Source: Leeia speluncae
GTDB lineage: Bacteria; Pseudomonadota; Gammaproteobacteria; Burkholderiales; Leeiaceae
Assembly: GCF_020564625.1 (NCBI RefSeq)
Contig: NZ_JAJBZT010000002.1
Span: 62,001-126,000 of the forward strand
DNA: 64,000 bases
Direction: 5' to 3'
Below are positions 1 to 7,807 of this stretch, in pieces (position 1 is the first letter of the stretch; every line of letters starts with the position of its first letter). Made by a program: the position numbers and the translations under genes. The notes beneath the pieces are model-generated. The model had not been told where the DNA came from. It was given only the letters and a program-made list of their open reading frames with translations, and searched no databases.

Positions 1-52
1 TCATTTTCGCATCTTGGCTAAACGGCTTTGCCCGCTCAAAAATCCAGTTCAT
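1..52 (-). CDS. cobT: Probable CobT N-terminus (partial, runs off the window)
   Basis: An ATG at 52 on the minus strand lies 4 nt past the cobU stop and opens a frame reading MNWIFERAKPFSQDAKM up to the window edge. In many proteobacteria cobU is followed by cobT, the nicotinate-nucleotide:dimethylbenzimidazole phosphoribosyltransferase that makes alpha-ribazole phosphate for the lower ligand of cobalamin. Only 17 residues are visible, so the assignment rests on position and on a loosely CobT-like start. It would be the third gene of the riboswitch-led btuB-cobU operon. Confidence 0.45.
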   Translation of the reverse strand, partial: MNWIFERAKPFSQDAKM

Positions 53-56
53 CGAT

Positions 57-578
57 CTACTTTTCTTCTGCTTTAATCGTTACAGGGATACCAGCGACAA
101 CTAATTCTACCCGATTGCAACAAGCTGCCAATTGCTGGTGCAAACGGCCAACTTCATCAGCAAACTGCCTCGCAAGCGCATTTTCAGGGACAATACTCCA
201 CCCCACCTCATTACTCACCAACAATACTTCTGCGCTCAGCTTAGGCAAGAGCGCTTGCAAAGCCTTCACTTCTTGCCGCATTAACTGAGGATTATCCAAT
301 AGCAGTAAATTAGTTTGCCAGAGCGTTAAACAATCGACTAGCAAGCATCGCCCTGAGTGATCATACTCAAGCAGGGTTTCCGCTAACAACAAGGGAGACT
401 CAACCGTTTTCCAACTACTTGGCCTATCTGATTGATGGTGAGCAATTCGCTCCACCATCTCCTCATCCCAAGCCGTCGCCGTGGCAATATACACCACATC
501 GGAATAAGCTTCAGCCAGCGCTTGCGCGCGCCGACTTTTCCCACTTCGGCGACCACCAAGGATGAGTGTAGAGGACAT
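57..578 (-). CDS. cobU: Bifunctional adenosylcobinamide kinase / adenosylcobinamide-phosphate guanylyltransferase
   Basis: CobU/CobP phosphorylates adenosylcobinamide and then transfers GMP to give AdoCbi-GDP, the substrate of CobS. The 173-residue protein has the family P-loop GGRRSGKS at residues 8-15 and the RIAHHQSDRP segment (44-53), which contains the histidine that is guanylylated in characterised CobU. The length is normal for the family (about 170-180). The start lies 4 nt after the btuB stop, so both genes share one transcript behind the cobalamin riboswitch. CobS is encoded divergently at 2971-3714; no alpha-ribazole phosphatase (cobC) is visible in the window. Confidence 0.93.
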   Translation of the reverse strand: MSSTLILGGRRSGKSRRAQALAEAYSDVVYIATATAWDEEMVERIAHHQSDRPSSWKTVESPLLLAETLLEYDHSGRCLLVDCLTLWQTNLLLLDNPQLMRQEVKALQALLPKLSAEVLLVSNEVGWSIVPENALARQFADEVGRLHQQLAACCNRVELVVAGIPVTIKAEEK

Positions 579-582
579 GTAA

Positions 583-2532
583 TTATTGGAACTGGTAGTT
601 TAATGACAATACAGCAGAACGGCCTTGCCCTGAGTACACGTAGGTTGATGTTGTATAAGAAGAGGCATACGCCAAATATTGCTTATTAAACAAATTATTT
701 ACTGAGAACTTCCATCCCCAATCCTTCCACTTCTGTCCAATCGCTACATTTACTAGCGTATAACTTGGCATTTTATACGCTAGGGTATTCTTTTCATCCC
801 CATCCATGTACTGCTTTGATACATAATGAATATTAGTATCTAGGGTTGTGTTGGCATTTACTTTCCAACTCAACCCTAAGTTCAGCATTTTTTTAGGAAC
901 TAATGGAATATATTTCCCTGCTATTTGGGTTGAGCCCGCACCATCAGACTTGAACTTCGCACTCTGCAGTGTGGCATTAGCCGTCAGCGCCAACTCTGGC
1001 AATGCTTGATACTTATAGCCAAATACCAATCCTTGGTGAAGCGTCGGAGCCAAGTTCACATTTGCCCCTGTACCACTCGAATTATTAGATGCTTGTGGGT
1101 TATAGTGAATTTCATTCTTCACATCGTTTCTAAATACAGACACTTTTAACTCTGATTTATCACTAGCCCAATGTGTTCCAAACTCATAGTCTTTCGAGGT
1201 TTGGGGCTTAAGAGGATTGCCATCTGGAGTGTAATCTGGGTTTTGCTCATCAGACGTAGCCACACGGAAGCTCTTGCCTACTTTTGCGTAAACGCCAAGT
1301 CCACTACCTAGTGGCTTATCAACAGCAAATTGCCATGCATTTAGGTTATTTACAGCCTCTTTGGAGTTAAGTGTGCTATCAACACGTTGAAGTCGCAAAC
1401 CACCTTTTAATTCGGTTCCATCTACAAGCGAAAGCGTGTTATCTGCATAAACCCCATACTGCCGTTGAACGCCATCAGTTGTGCTGTAGCTTGTTTTACC
1501 CAGGTTTTTATTGGATTTAATATCTACGCCAACAACAAGGCTATTTTTGCTGCCATTACTCAATTCAGAATTAATTCTAGCCCGTGGGGTCAACTCATTA
1601 GATTGGTAAGCGTATCTACTTAGTGATGAACTCTGATAGAACAAAGCATCTTTTTCACGATGAGAGGCATCTACCAACATCATGAATTTATCAGATCCTG
1701 TTTCATAATGAAGATTTTGAAATTGTGAGTCGACAGCATACCATTCGGTTGGGTTGTTAGTTTTCCTAGGGTCAGCTTCCCACTCCGAGTAACTAAGAGA
1801 ACCAGGTAACCGTTGATCAATATTACTTTTTTCTACAGTTAAATCCAAACGACTGTCACTACCTTTTAGACTCAATACGGATTGAACTGTTTTTCTATGT
1901 TCTGCGTTATTTTTTCTATAGTTATTAGTGTCAAATTGATCAGCATTCACAGTCCAACCAAGTGTGTCTGACTGAACATTAAAGTTAGCAGAAAGCTCTT
2001 GTAAGTGATGACTACCACCAGAGACAGAAACAGCAAGTTTTGGTTGCGACTTTAAAGCTGATTTAGTGATGATATTAATCACACCACCCGTAGCACCGCC
2101 ACCATACTGGACAGCCCCACTTCCTCGAACAATTTCGATTCTTTCAATCGTATCCAAAGAAATTTGAGAAATCCTTGGTGCTGAAAGATCGTTTTCTACC
2201 TGCGAAACACCATTTACCAAAATCAAAGTATTGTAAGAACCTGTTGAGCCAAACCCCCCCATGTCAATACTTGCATTAGAAGAACTATCTAATGAGCGAA
2301 CATTTACACCAGCTTGCATGCTAAGCAAAGTACTAAGAGTTTGCGCTGGGCTCTTCTGAATTTCTTCCGCGGTAATCACGGTGGTCAGTGCAGCCAACCC
2401 TGTTTTTGGGGTTGGTACTTTAGTCGCGGTAATGACGGTTTCTGGCAATTCAACAACATCATCTGCGTAAGCTTGTACGCTAGCGGCAATTACAGATAAA
2501 AAGAAAGGAAAGACAACTGGACGAAACTTCAC
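583..2532 (-). CDS. btuB: TonB-dependent vitamin B12 outer-membrane receptor, BtuB-type
   Basis: Outer-membrane barrel that imports corrinoids with energy from TonB. The chosen start is GTG at 2532: it is preceded by AGGGAG with 6-nt spacing and gives a signal peptide (KFRPVVFPFFLSVIAASVQAYA) followed by the mature start DDVVELPE and a TonB-box-like ETVITATK. The frame stays open upstream to 2649, but that part runs through the riboswitch expression platform. A plug domain follows (IERIEIVRGSGAVQYGGGA, then GGVINIITKS), and the barrel ends in the alternating pattern LSLNYQFQ. About 649 residues, slightly longer than E. coli BtuB. The B12 specificity is inferred from the upstream riboswitch and the downstream cobU; the sequence alone fits TonB receptors in general. 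Confidence 0.85.
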   Translation of the reverse strand: MKFRPVVFPFFLSVIAASVQAYADDVVELPETVITATKVPTPKTGLAALTTVITAEEIQKSPAQTLSTLLSMQAGVNVRSLDSSSNASIDMGGFGSTGSYNTLILVNGVSQVENDLSAPRISQISLDTIERIEIVRGSGAVQYGGGATGGVINIITKSALKSQPKLAVSVSGGSHHLQELSANFNVQSDTLGWTVNADQFDTNNYRKNNAEHRKTVQSVLSLKGSDSRLDLTVEKSNIDQRLPGSLSYSEWEADPRKTNNPTEWYAVDSQFQNLHYETGSDKFMMLVDASHREKDALFYQSSSLSRYAYQSNELTPRARINSELSNGSKNSLVVGVDIKSNKNLGKTSYSTTDGVQRQYGVYADNTLSLVDGTELKGGLRLQRVDSTLNSKEAVNNLNAWQFAVDKPLGSGLGVYAKVGKSFRVATSDEQNPDYTPDGNPLKPQTSKDYEFGTHWASDKSELKVSVFRNDVKNEIHYNPQASNNSSGTGANVNLAPTLHQGLVFGYKYQALPELALTANATLQSAKFKSDGAGSTQIAGKYIPLVPKKMLNLGLSWKVNANTTLDTNIHYVSKQYMDGDEKNTLAYKMPSYTLVNVAIGQKWKDWGWKFSVNNLFNKQYLAYASSYTTSTYVYSGQGRSAVLSLNYQFQ

Positions 2533-2606
2533 AACATTCTCCCTGTGGTAATGGTTATTCATTACCAGATAAACAAACCAGCAGAGAAAACGATAGGAAC
2601 GACAAA

Positions 2607-2644
2607 GGCTCGCGGCATCGCGAGGCGAATGACATCCCGCCTCG
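2607..2644 (-). promoter_or_regulatory. Riboswitch expression platform: two competing hairpins
   Basis: On the minus-strand transcript, just after the B12 aptamer, a stem pairs 2644-2638 with 2627-2621 (CGAGGCG/CGCCTCG). A second stem pairs 2624-2619 with 2614-2609 (CTCGCG/CGCGAG, loop ATGC). The two stems share bases 2621-2624 and cannot form together. The second stem is followed by CCTTTGTCGTTCC, a poor U-tract, so it is a weak terminator at best. The btuB Shine-Dalgarno lies about 70 nt further on, so direct SD masking by these stems is not obvious. Confidence 0.5.
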
Positions 2645-2679
2645 TGCACCCTGCCGAGCGATAACTGCAGCCTTTATAT

Positions 2680-2850
2680 TTTTGTAGGCTGAACAAGGCC
2701 GGTATCCGGGCTCTAAAGACTTGATCTCCGCCTTCCCACGCATTGCGCAGTGACATAAATGAAGACCCACACTTTATTACCGTTGCAGGGGCAGCATCGG
2801 TATTTCACCGATTTCCCGTTTAACTAAACGTATAATGACGCTTAGCACCT
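2680..2850 (-). ncRNA. Cobalamin (B12) riboswitch aptamer
   Basis: The minus strand carries the hallmark blocks of the cobalamin aptamer in order: a hairpin ATCGGTGAAATACCGAT (2812-2796), GCCCCTGCAACGGTAA (2792-2777), GTCACTG (2754-2748), GGGAAGGCGGAG just downstream, and the B12-box-like AGCCCGGATACCGGCC (2712-2697). It lies between a good -10 hexamer and btuB, as expected for an adenosylcobalamin-responsive leader that shuts off B12 uptake and salvage genes when the cofactor is plentiful. Ends are approximate. Confidence 0.93.
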
Positions 2851-2862
2851 TGAATTTCTTGC

Positions 2863-2868
2863 ATTATA
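2863..2868 (-). promoter_or_regulatory. Candidate -10 element of the btuB-cobU transcript
   Basis: A perfect TATAAT lies on the minus strand about 12 nt upstream of the first riboswitch block. No good -35 hexamer is found at 16-18 nt, so the promoter may need an activator or be moderate in strength. Confidence 0.45.
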
Positions 2869-2903
2869 ACAATAATCTTGCGTGAAAATCTTTCATCATC
2901 GCG

Positions 2904-2921
2904 CAACTGACTCGTCAGTTG
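2904..2921. promoter_or_regulatory. Perfect dyad CAACTGACTCGTCAGTTG between btuB and cobS
   Basis: An 8-bp perfect inverted repeat with a 2-bp centre lies in the divergent btuB/cobS region, about 36 bp upstream of the btuB -10 and 50 bp upstream of the cobS start. It has the form of an operator for a dimeric regulator. No regulator gene is adjacent, so its role is open. Confidence 0.35.
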
Positions 2922-2970
2922 TATTAAATTCACACTTTATTGATTCATCGCTCATTAACGAGTTGACGCA

Positions 2971-3714
2971 ATGCCAAAATCCCTAAAAACACTGTGCCTG
3001 GCAATCCAATTTCTCACTCGGCTACCGACGCCAACGATCAAAGATTTTCACCCAAGCTTACTCAGCCAATCTGCTGCGTGGTTTCCTGCCGTCGGTTTAT
3101 TGATTGGTCTGATTTTGTATGGCGTGAATATGACAGGGCAGTCCATTCATCCGCTATTTGCCGCCCTCATGACATTGATTACTTGGGCATGGATTACAGG
3201 TGGATTACATCTAGATGGATTAGCGGATCTCGCTGACGCACTAGGTGCGTCACACCGCTCACCCGAGCGCTTCCTTGCCGTCTTAAAAGATCCTCACCTA
3301 GGTAGCTTTGGTGTCATCACGCTCATCATTCAAATCACCACAAAGCTTTGCCTTATCTATTTAATTACGCTTCAACACGCCACACCATTACTTATCCTTA
3401 TCCCTGCTATCACCAGAATCGGCCCACTTTATTGGAGTAAAACCCTCCCTCCTTTAGGCGGCGGCATGGCAGAGCAATTTGCCTGGAACATTCGCTACCC
3501 CATTATTATTTTCTGGGGGTTTACCTTAGCAGCCTTGGCTGCATACATTCACCCACTATTAGTGCTTGCATTACTCACATTGCCCATTTGGCAGCAGTAT
3601 CTGAAACAAAAAATTCATGGTGTGACGGGAGACTGCCTTGGCGCAGGCATTGAGGTCTGTGAATCACTGATCTTGTTGCTAACCATCCTCGTTTTTCACT
3701 CAGCATTACCATAA
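2971..3714 (+). CDS. cobS: Adenosylcobinamide-GDP ribazoletransferase (cobalamin synthase)
   Basis: Integral membrane enzyme that joins AdoCbi-GDP and alpha-ribazole to make adenosylcobalamin. The 247-residue protein begins with the family-typical LAIQFLTRLP and has the acidic signature GGLHLDGLADLADALG at 77-92, which holds the conserved Asp residues. Several hydrophobic helices follow. The length is normal. It diverges from the riboswitch-led btuB operon and has no riboswitch of its own; the dyad at 2904-2921 lies in its upstream region. Confidence 0.95.
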   Translation: MPKSLKTLCLAIQFLTRLPTPTIKDFHPSLLSQSAAWFPAVGLLIGLILYGVNMTGQSIHPLFAALMTLITWAWITGGLHLDGLADLADALGASHRSPERFLAVLKDPHLGSFGVITLIIQITTKLCLIYLITLQHATPLLILIPAITRIGPLYWSKTLPPLGGGMAEQFAWNIRYPIIIFWGFTLAALAAYIHPLLVLALLTLPIWQQYLKQKIHGVTGDCLGAGIEVCESLILLLTILVFHSALP

Positions 3715-3826
3715 ATATGCTATTGGCAAAATATGACTTTATCGTTATCCTCTTGTCTTTGTGGTTGGCGTTTACACGTTTTAACCATTTAAAAAGCCAA
3801 TTTGGCAAATCGAACAAGGGGCAATC

Positions 3827-4639
3827 ATGTCTAGTCAGAATCCATACCAACCTCCTCAGGCTGTCATCGAGGAACGTAATGCCTATGAATCGATCGGCAA
3901 CTTAAATCTAACAGGCAACACAGTCTCCGCAGGAGATGGCGTCAGTTGGATTGGGGAAGGATGGGCGCTATTCAAAGCAGCACCAGGCATTTGGATTGCC
4001 AACCTCATTATTTTCTTCATTGTTATGGCAGTAGCGGGAATCATTCCGTTTCTTAACTTTTTAATTCAACCGATCGTTTCCGCCGTACTAATTGCTGGCT
4101 TTATGGTGGGATGCAGAGCAATTGATGATGGCGAATCACTTTCTGTGAATCATCTTTTTGCAGGCCTGCAAACACATGCCTCACAACTGATTGTGATTGG
4201 TGTGATTCAAATTGTCCTATCCATTGTCATGATGGCAGTCATGGGTGTATTAGCCATGATTTTCATTGGTGGAAGTCTGTTTACCGGTGGTTTATCCGCC
4301 CTCTCAGGCAATAATCCAGCAGGGATGTTTGCATTGATGAGTGGGTTAAGTTTCTCTTTCCTAATCCTGATTTTTGTCTCATTTATTATTGGTTTCATGG
4401 TGTACTCATGCATTTTATTCGCCCCTGTGCTGGTCGTATTGCATGACGTCGCGCCAATGGATGCCATTAAAGCGAGCTTTGCAGGTGTTTGGAAAAACAT
4501 CCTACCATTCATTGTTTTTGGCATTATCAGTGGCATTATGCTAATCGTGTCCATGCTGCCATTTGGTCTTGGTTTACTGATTTCCATCCCGGTATTGATT
4601 GGCAGTTTGTACGCTTGTTACAAACAAATTTATCTATAA
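3827..4639 (+). CDS. BPSS1780-type polytopic membrane protein
   Basis: A 270-residue membrane protein with a hydrophilic N-terminus (NPYQPP, a start common in this family) and a WIGEGWALFK segment, followed by about five or six hydrophobic helices. The family is widespread in betaproteobacteria and has no assigned biochemical role. AAGGGG six nt before the ATG is a strong ribosome binding site, and this is the first gene of the MoxR-type operon that runs to 11267. The next gene starts 9 nt after its stop. Family identification is by resemblance of the N-terminal pattern. Confidence 0.7.
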   Translation: MSSQNPYQPPQAVIEERNAYESIGNLNLTGNTVSAGDGVSWIGEGWALFKAAPGIWIANLIIFFIVMAVAGIIPFLNFLIQPIVSAVLIAGFMVGCRAIDDGESLSVNHLFAGLQTHASQLIVIGVIQIVLSIVMMAVMGVLAMIFIGGSLFTGGLSALSGNNPAGMFALMSGLSFSFLILIFVSFIIGFMVYSCILFAPVLVVLHDVAPMDAIKASFAGVWKNILPFIVFGIISGIMLIVSMLPFGLGLLISIPVLIGSLYACYKQIYL

Positions 4640-4648
4640 GACTTTATT

Positions 4649-5359
4649 TTGCCAACCCAACCAATTCAAATAGACACCCTCCTCAAGTTACAAACACCTG
4701 AGGGGGTGTTGCTAGAAGTTCGGCCTGCTGGACCGCTTGTCAGAGGCGTTGCATGGCTGGTCGATGTAATTATTCGCTTCGCGCTCTATGTCTGGTTTGC
4801 CAGCGCAATCAGTACAGTTGGTGAAGCGGGCTTTGGTTTTTTCCTCATTTTCATTTTCTTTATCGAGTGGCTATATCCTTCTTTATTAGAGATGCTCTTT
4901 AACGGTGCCACACTAGGAAAGAAATTAGTTGGCATCAAAGTGGTTCGCACCAATGGCACCCCGGTGGATTGGCGGAGTTCTCTTACTCGTAATTTACTCT
5001 GGCCAGTGGATTTTCTACCCGGTTTTTACGCAATTGGTCTGATTAGTTGCTTAATTAGTGGGCAGTTCCAACGCGTTGGCGATATTGCCGCTGGTACATT
5101 AGTGGTTTATCGGGCAAAAAAAACAAAACCACTCTCCCACATGGATTTCCCACAAACGGCGGTCGCCCCCACACTCCCGATTACGCCAGATGAACAACAA
5201 GTGATCATCGACTTTGCTTATCGATCTATGCGCCTTACAAACGAACGTGCCAATGAATTAGCTGCATTAACCAGCCCTCTCATTTCAACTACAGATGCAA
5301 CCCCGGCAAAAGATCAGCTATTGAAGATTGCCAATTTTTTAATTGGTAAAAAAGAATGA
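4649..5359 (+). CDS. RDD family membrane protein
   Basis: A 236-residue protein with the RDD domain: GPLVRGVAWLVDVIIRF carries the first Arg-Asp signature, and GATLGKKLVGIKVVRTNG followed by LTRNLL is the typical second half of the domain. About three membrane helices, then a soluble C-terminal tail of roughly 80 residues. RDD proteins have been linked to transport in a few cases, but the function here is unknown. The best start is TTG at 4649; no in-frame ATG is usable and the Shine-Dalgarno is weak, so translational coupling to the preceding gene is likely. The stop overlaps the next start (ATGA). Confidence 0.85.
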   Translation: MPTQPIQIDTLLKLQTPEGVLLEVRPAGPLVRGVAWLVDVIIRFALYVWFASAISTVGEAGFGFFLIFIFFIEWLYPSLLEMLFNGATLGKKLVGIKVVRTNGTPVDWRSSLTRNLLWPVDFLPGFYAIGLISCLISGQFQRVGDIAAGTLVVYRAKKTKPLSHMDFPQTAVAPTLPITPDEQQVIIDFAYRSMRLTNERANELAALTSPLISTTDATPAKDQLLKIANFLIGKKE

Positions 5360-6333
5360 AGCAAGCAGAGTTCGAGGCAAAGCACCGAATAGAATGGGAA
5401 GCCTTTGCAAACTGGGTCGACAAGAAGAAAAAAAAATCCGGAGAAACCGTTACTTTTGCTGATGGTGCCTTCCCTGAAAAATATCGTGCGCTGTGCCAAC
5501 AATTATCCATAGCAAAAGATCGCTATTACAGCACCAGCCTAATTGAAGAACTCCATCGTCTTGTCGAACAAGGTCATCAAGCACTCTACGGCGGGGTAAA
5601 TGAAACACAGCAATCCATACTGACCTTTTTTAAATCTGAAATTCCGCAGACGTTTCGTAGAGAATGGAAAGTAAACGCGGTCAGTGCAGGGCTTTTCTTT
5701 ATTCCTCTCATTTTCTTAATTGTACTTTTGCAATTTAGACCAGATTTTGTCATTTACATCATCAGCCACGATACGATTTCATCCATGGAACAAATGTATA
5801 AACCAGGTAATGAAGTATCAGGGTTTGATCGTGAAGCAAGCAATGATATGGTGATGTGGGGCATCTACATTTGGAACAACATCCGAATTGATTTTCAGTG
5901 TTTTGCAACCGGGCTATTTTTCGGGCTAGGCTCTATTTTCTTTACTGCTTACAACGGGTTTATCATCGGAGCAGTTGCAGGACATCTCACCCAAATAGGT
6001 TATACCACTACGTTCTGGAGCTTTGTGGCTGGGCATAGCGGACCTGAACTAACGGGCATTGTCTTAGCGGGGGCTGGCGGGCTAAAACTAGGCTACTCAC
6101 TCATTTCTCCTAAACGATTATCAAGAAAAAATGCCTTAAAAAATGCAGCGCGACCAGCCGTTGTGCTTGTTATAGGCGCTGCAACACTTACCTTTCTGGC
6201 CGCATTTATAGAAGCCTTTTGGTCAGCGCAAGTATGGGTTAGCCCTTGGGTTAAATATAGCGTCGGCGTTTTACTCTGGACATTGGTTTGGCTTTGGTTA
6301 TGCCTTGGTGGGAGAAAACGCCGTGGACATTAA
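5356..6333 (+). CDS. SpoIIM-like (stage II sporulation protein M family) membrane protein
   Basis: 325 residues: a soluble N-terminal part of about 110 residues, then a membrane core whose FATGLFFGLGSIFFTAYNGF and GHSGPELTGIVLAGAGGLKLG segments are typical of the SpoIIM/DUF95 family. The family also occurs in many bacteria that do not sporulate, where it is usually encoded beside RDD, DUF58 and MoxR genes, as here. The role is unknown. Its start overlaps the RDD stop and its 3' end overlaps the next start by 11 nt, so translation is probably coupled. Confidence 0.85.
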   Translation: MKQAEFEAKHRIEWEAFANWVDKKKKKSGETVTFADGAFPEKYRALCQQLSIAKDRYYSTSLIEELHRLVEQGHQALYGGVNETQQSILTFFKSEIPQTFRREWKVNAVSAGLFFIPLIFLIVLLQFRPDFVIYIISHDTISSMEQMYKPGNEVSGFDREASNDMVMWGIYIWNNIRIDFQCFATGLFFGLGSIFFTAYNGFIIGAVAGHLTQIGYTTTFWSFVAGHSGPELTGIVLAGAGGLKLGYSLISPKRLSRKNALKNAARPAVVLVIGAATLTFLAAFIEAFWSAQVWVSPWVKYSVGVLLWTLVWLWLCLGGRKRRGH

Positions 6334-7807
6334 TAGCCTTCAAATCCAATTAAGATCGCGCGGAGGATGGGAAACGCTCGATCTAGGTCTCGCAATGGTA
6401 AGATCATGGGCAAAACCAATCTATCTGTGCTTGCTTGTCATTTGGATTCCTTTTTCTCTTTGTCTCTTAGCCGGTTGTACATGGTTCTTTGGCCAAGAAA
6501 ATATGGCCATCTACTTATTTGCCATTTGGTGGCTAAAACCCATTCAAGAACGAATTATTTTAAACGTCTTAGCTGATGCACTTTTTTCCTCTCCCCCTTC
6601 ATTAAAAATAGTGATTAAGCGGCTACCTTTTTTAATCTTTAAAACCGGATTATTAGTCGATTTGCTATGGGATCGAATCTCTCCAGCCAGAAGCATCCAT
6701 TTGCCGATTAAACAATTAGAAGGGCAAAGGGGAAAAGCACGTCGTCAACGTCGAAAACTACTGTTATCTGGCAAACGAGTCATTGCCGTCGGTTTAGGGC
6801 TGTCGCTAGCGAATGCCCAACTATTTTTATATGGCGGTTTGTTTTTCCTGATTAGTTGGCTCACTCCAATCGAAAGTAACAAATCTTGGTGGAGGGTGGC
6901 AGCAGATAGCCAACAAACTGTTTATGTTGAGCTCTTTTTAGCTAGTTTGTTTGTCACAATCGATGCGCTGTTTGTCCCCTTTTTTACAGCGGGTGGATTT
7001 GCGCTTTACCTGCAAAAACGTACCGAATTAGAAGCGTGGGACTTACAGCATAAATTAGCAAAAATAGGGCAACGACTCCAAAAGCACACCAATACACTAC
7101 TTTCGATCTTCGTTGTTTGCATATGCATGACGACGTCGCTCCTGCCGAAGGTAGCTCAGGCCGATCCTGTAGAAGACGCCACTATTCGCCAAGAAATACG
7201 GGAGATCTTAGCTCAGCCAGAATTTGGTCGATACGTGGCAAAGAGTGAATTAGAGTGGCGTAACGATAATGAAGAGCCCGCCAACATTCATTATGAACAT
7301 AATGATTGGTTGGAAAATTCAGGCAAGCAATTTGCCTCCGGATTTCGAATTTTTATTTGGATTATCGGGGCTGGCTTTATCACTTACTTAGTGATCCGAT
7401 TCTTCCGCTATGTTAACCAAGCTGACTGGCGAAATAGCCAATCCAACTCATCCAATCTCACCACGCTATTTGGTTTAGATGTCGCCCCCGAAAACTTGCC
7501 AGAAGATGTAGAGGCAACTGCTTTAGCGCTAATTGAAAATAACGATTTTAGAGCTGCACTTAGCCTGCTATATCGAGCAGCACTCATTTATTGGCTAGAC
7601 AACGGACTCTTGATTCGCCCGGGAGATACCGAAGGAGACTGTGTTCGTCGTGTCCAAAAACTACATCAGGCACAGGGAAATTACTTCGCGCAACTAGTCA
7701 ACGGCTGGCAAAAAATTGCTTACGGACATCAAACGATACCGAAAGAGCAACTGATATCACTTGCCAAGGCATGGCCTACCCATTTTAAGAAGAGTACGCC
7801 GCAATGA
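6323..7807 (+). CDS. DUF4129-domain membrane protein
   Basis: About 495 residues with several membrane helices in the first half, one more near the middle (WIIGAGFITYLVIRFF), and a C-terminal DUF4129-type cytoplasmic domain with FRAALSLLYRAALIYWLDNG. The region after the third helix cluster (MTTSLLPKVAQADP) resembles the start of an exported loop. I chose GTG at 6323 because GGGAG lies 8 nt upstream; the frame is open from a TTG at 6305. It overlaps the SpoIIM gene by 11 nt and the next gene by 4 nt. DUF4129 proteins are regular partners of MoxR/DUF58 operons; biochemical function unknown. Confidence 0.8.
   Translation: MDINSLQIQLRSRGGWETLDLGLAMVRSWAKPIYLCLLVIWIPFSLCLLAGCTWFFGQENMAIYLFAIWWLKPIQERIILNVLADALFSSPPSLKIVIKRLPFLIFKTGLLVDLLWDRISPARSIHLPIKQLEGQRGKARRQRRKLLLSGKRVIAVGLGLSLANAQLFLYGGLFFLISWLTPIESNKSWWRVAADSQQTVYVELFLASLFVTIDALFVPFFTAGGFALYLQKRTELEAWDLQHKLAKIGQRLQKHTNTLLSIFVVCICMTTSLLPKVAQADPVEDATIRQEIREILAQPEFGRYVAKSELEWRNDNEEPANIHYEHNDWLENSGKQFASGFRIFIWIIGAGFITYLVIRFFRYVNQADWRNSQSNSSNLTTLFGLDVAPENLPEDVEATALALIENNDFRAALSLLYRAALIYWLDNGLLIRPGDTEGDCVRRVQKLHQAQGNYFAQLVNGWQKIAYGHQTIPKEQLISLAKAWPTHFKKSTPQ

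Noticed and set aside
2533-2649. N-terminal extension of BtuB
   Set aside because: The extension precedes the signal peptide, overlaps the riboswitch hairpins, and the GTG at 2532 has a proper Shine-Dalgarno.
2555-2770. Two short minus-strand reading frames upstream of btuB
   Set aside because: They lie across the B12 aptamer and its expression platform, have no ribosome binding site and no protein-like composition.
3717-3905. 62-codon plus-strand frame between cobS and the BPSS1780-type gene
   Set aside because: No ribosome binding site, overlaps the start of the next gene, which has a strong AAGGGG site and clear family resemblance.
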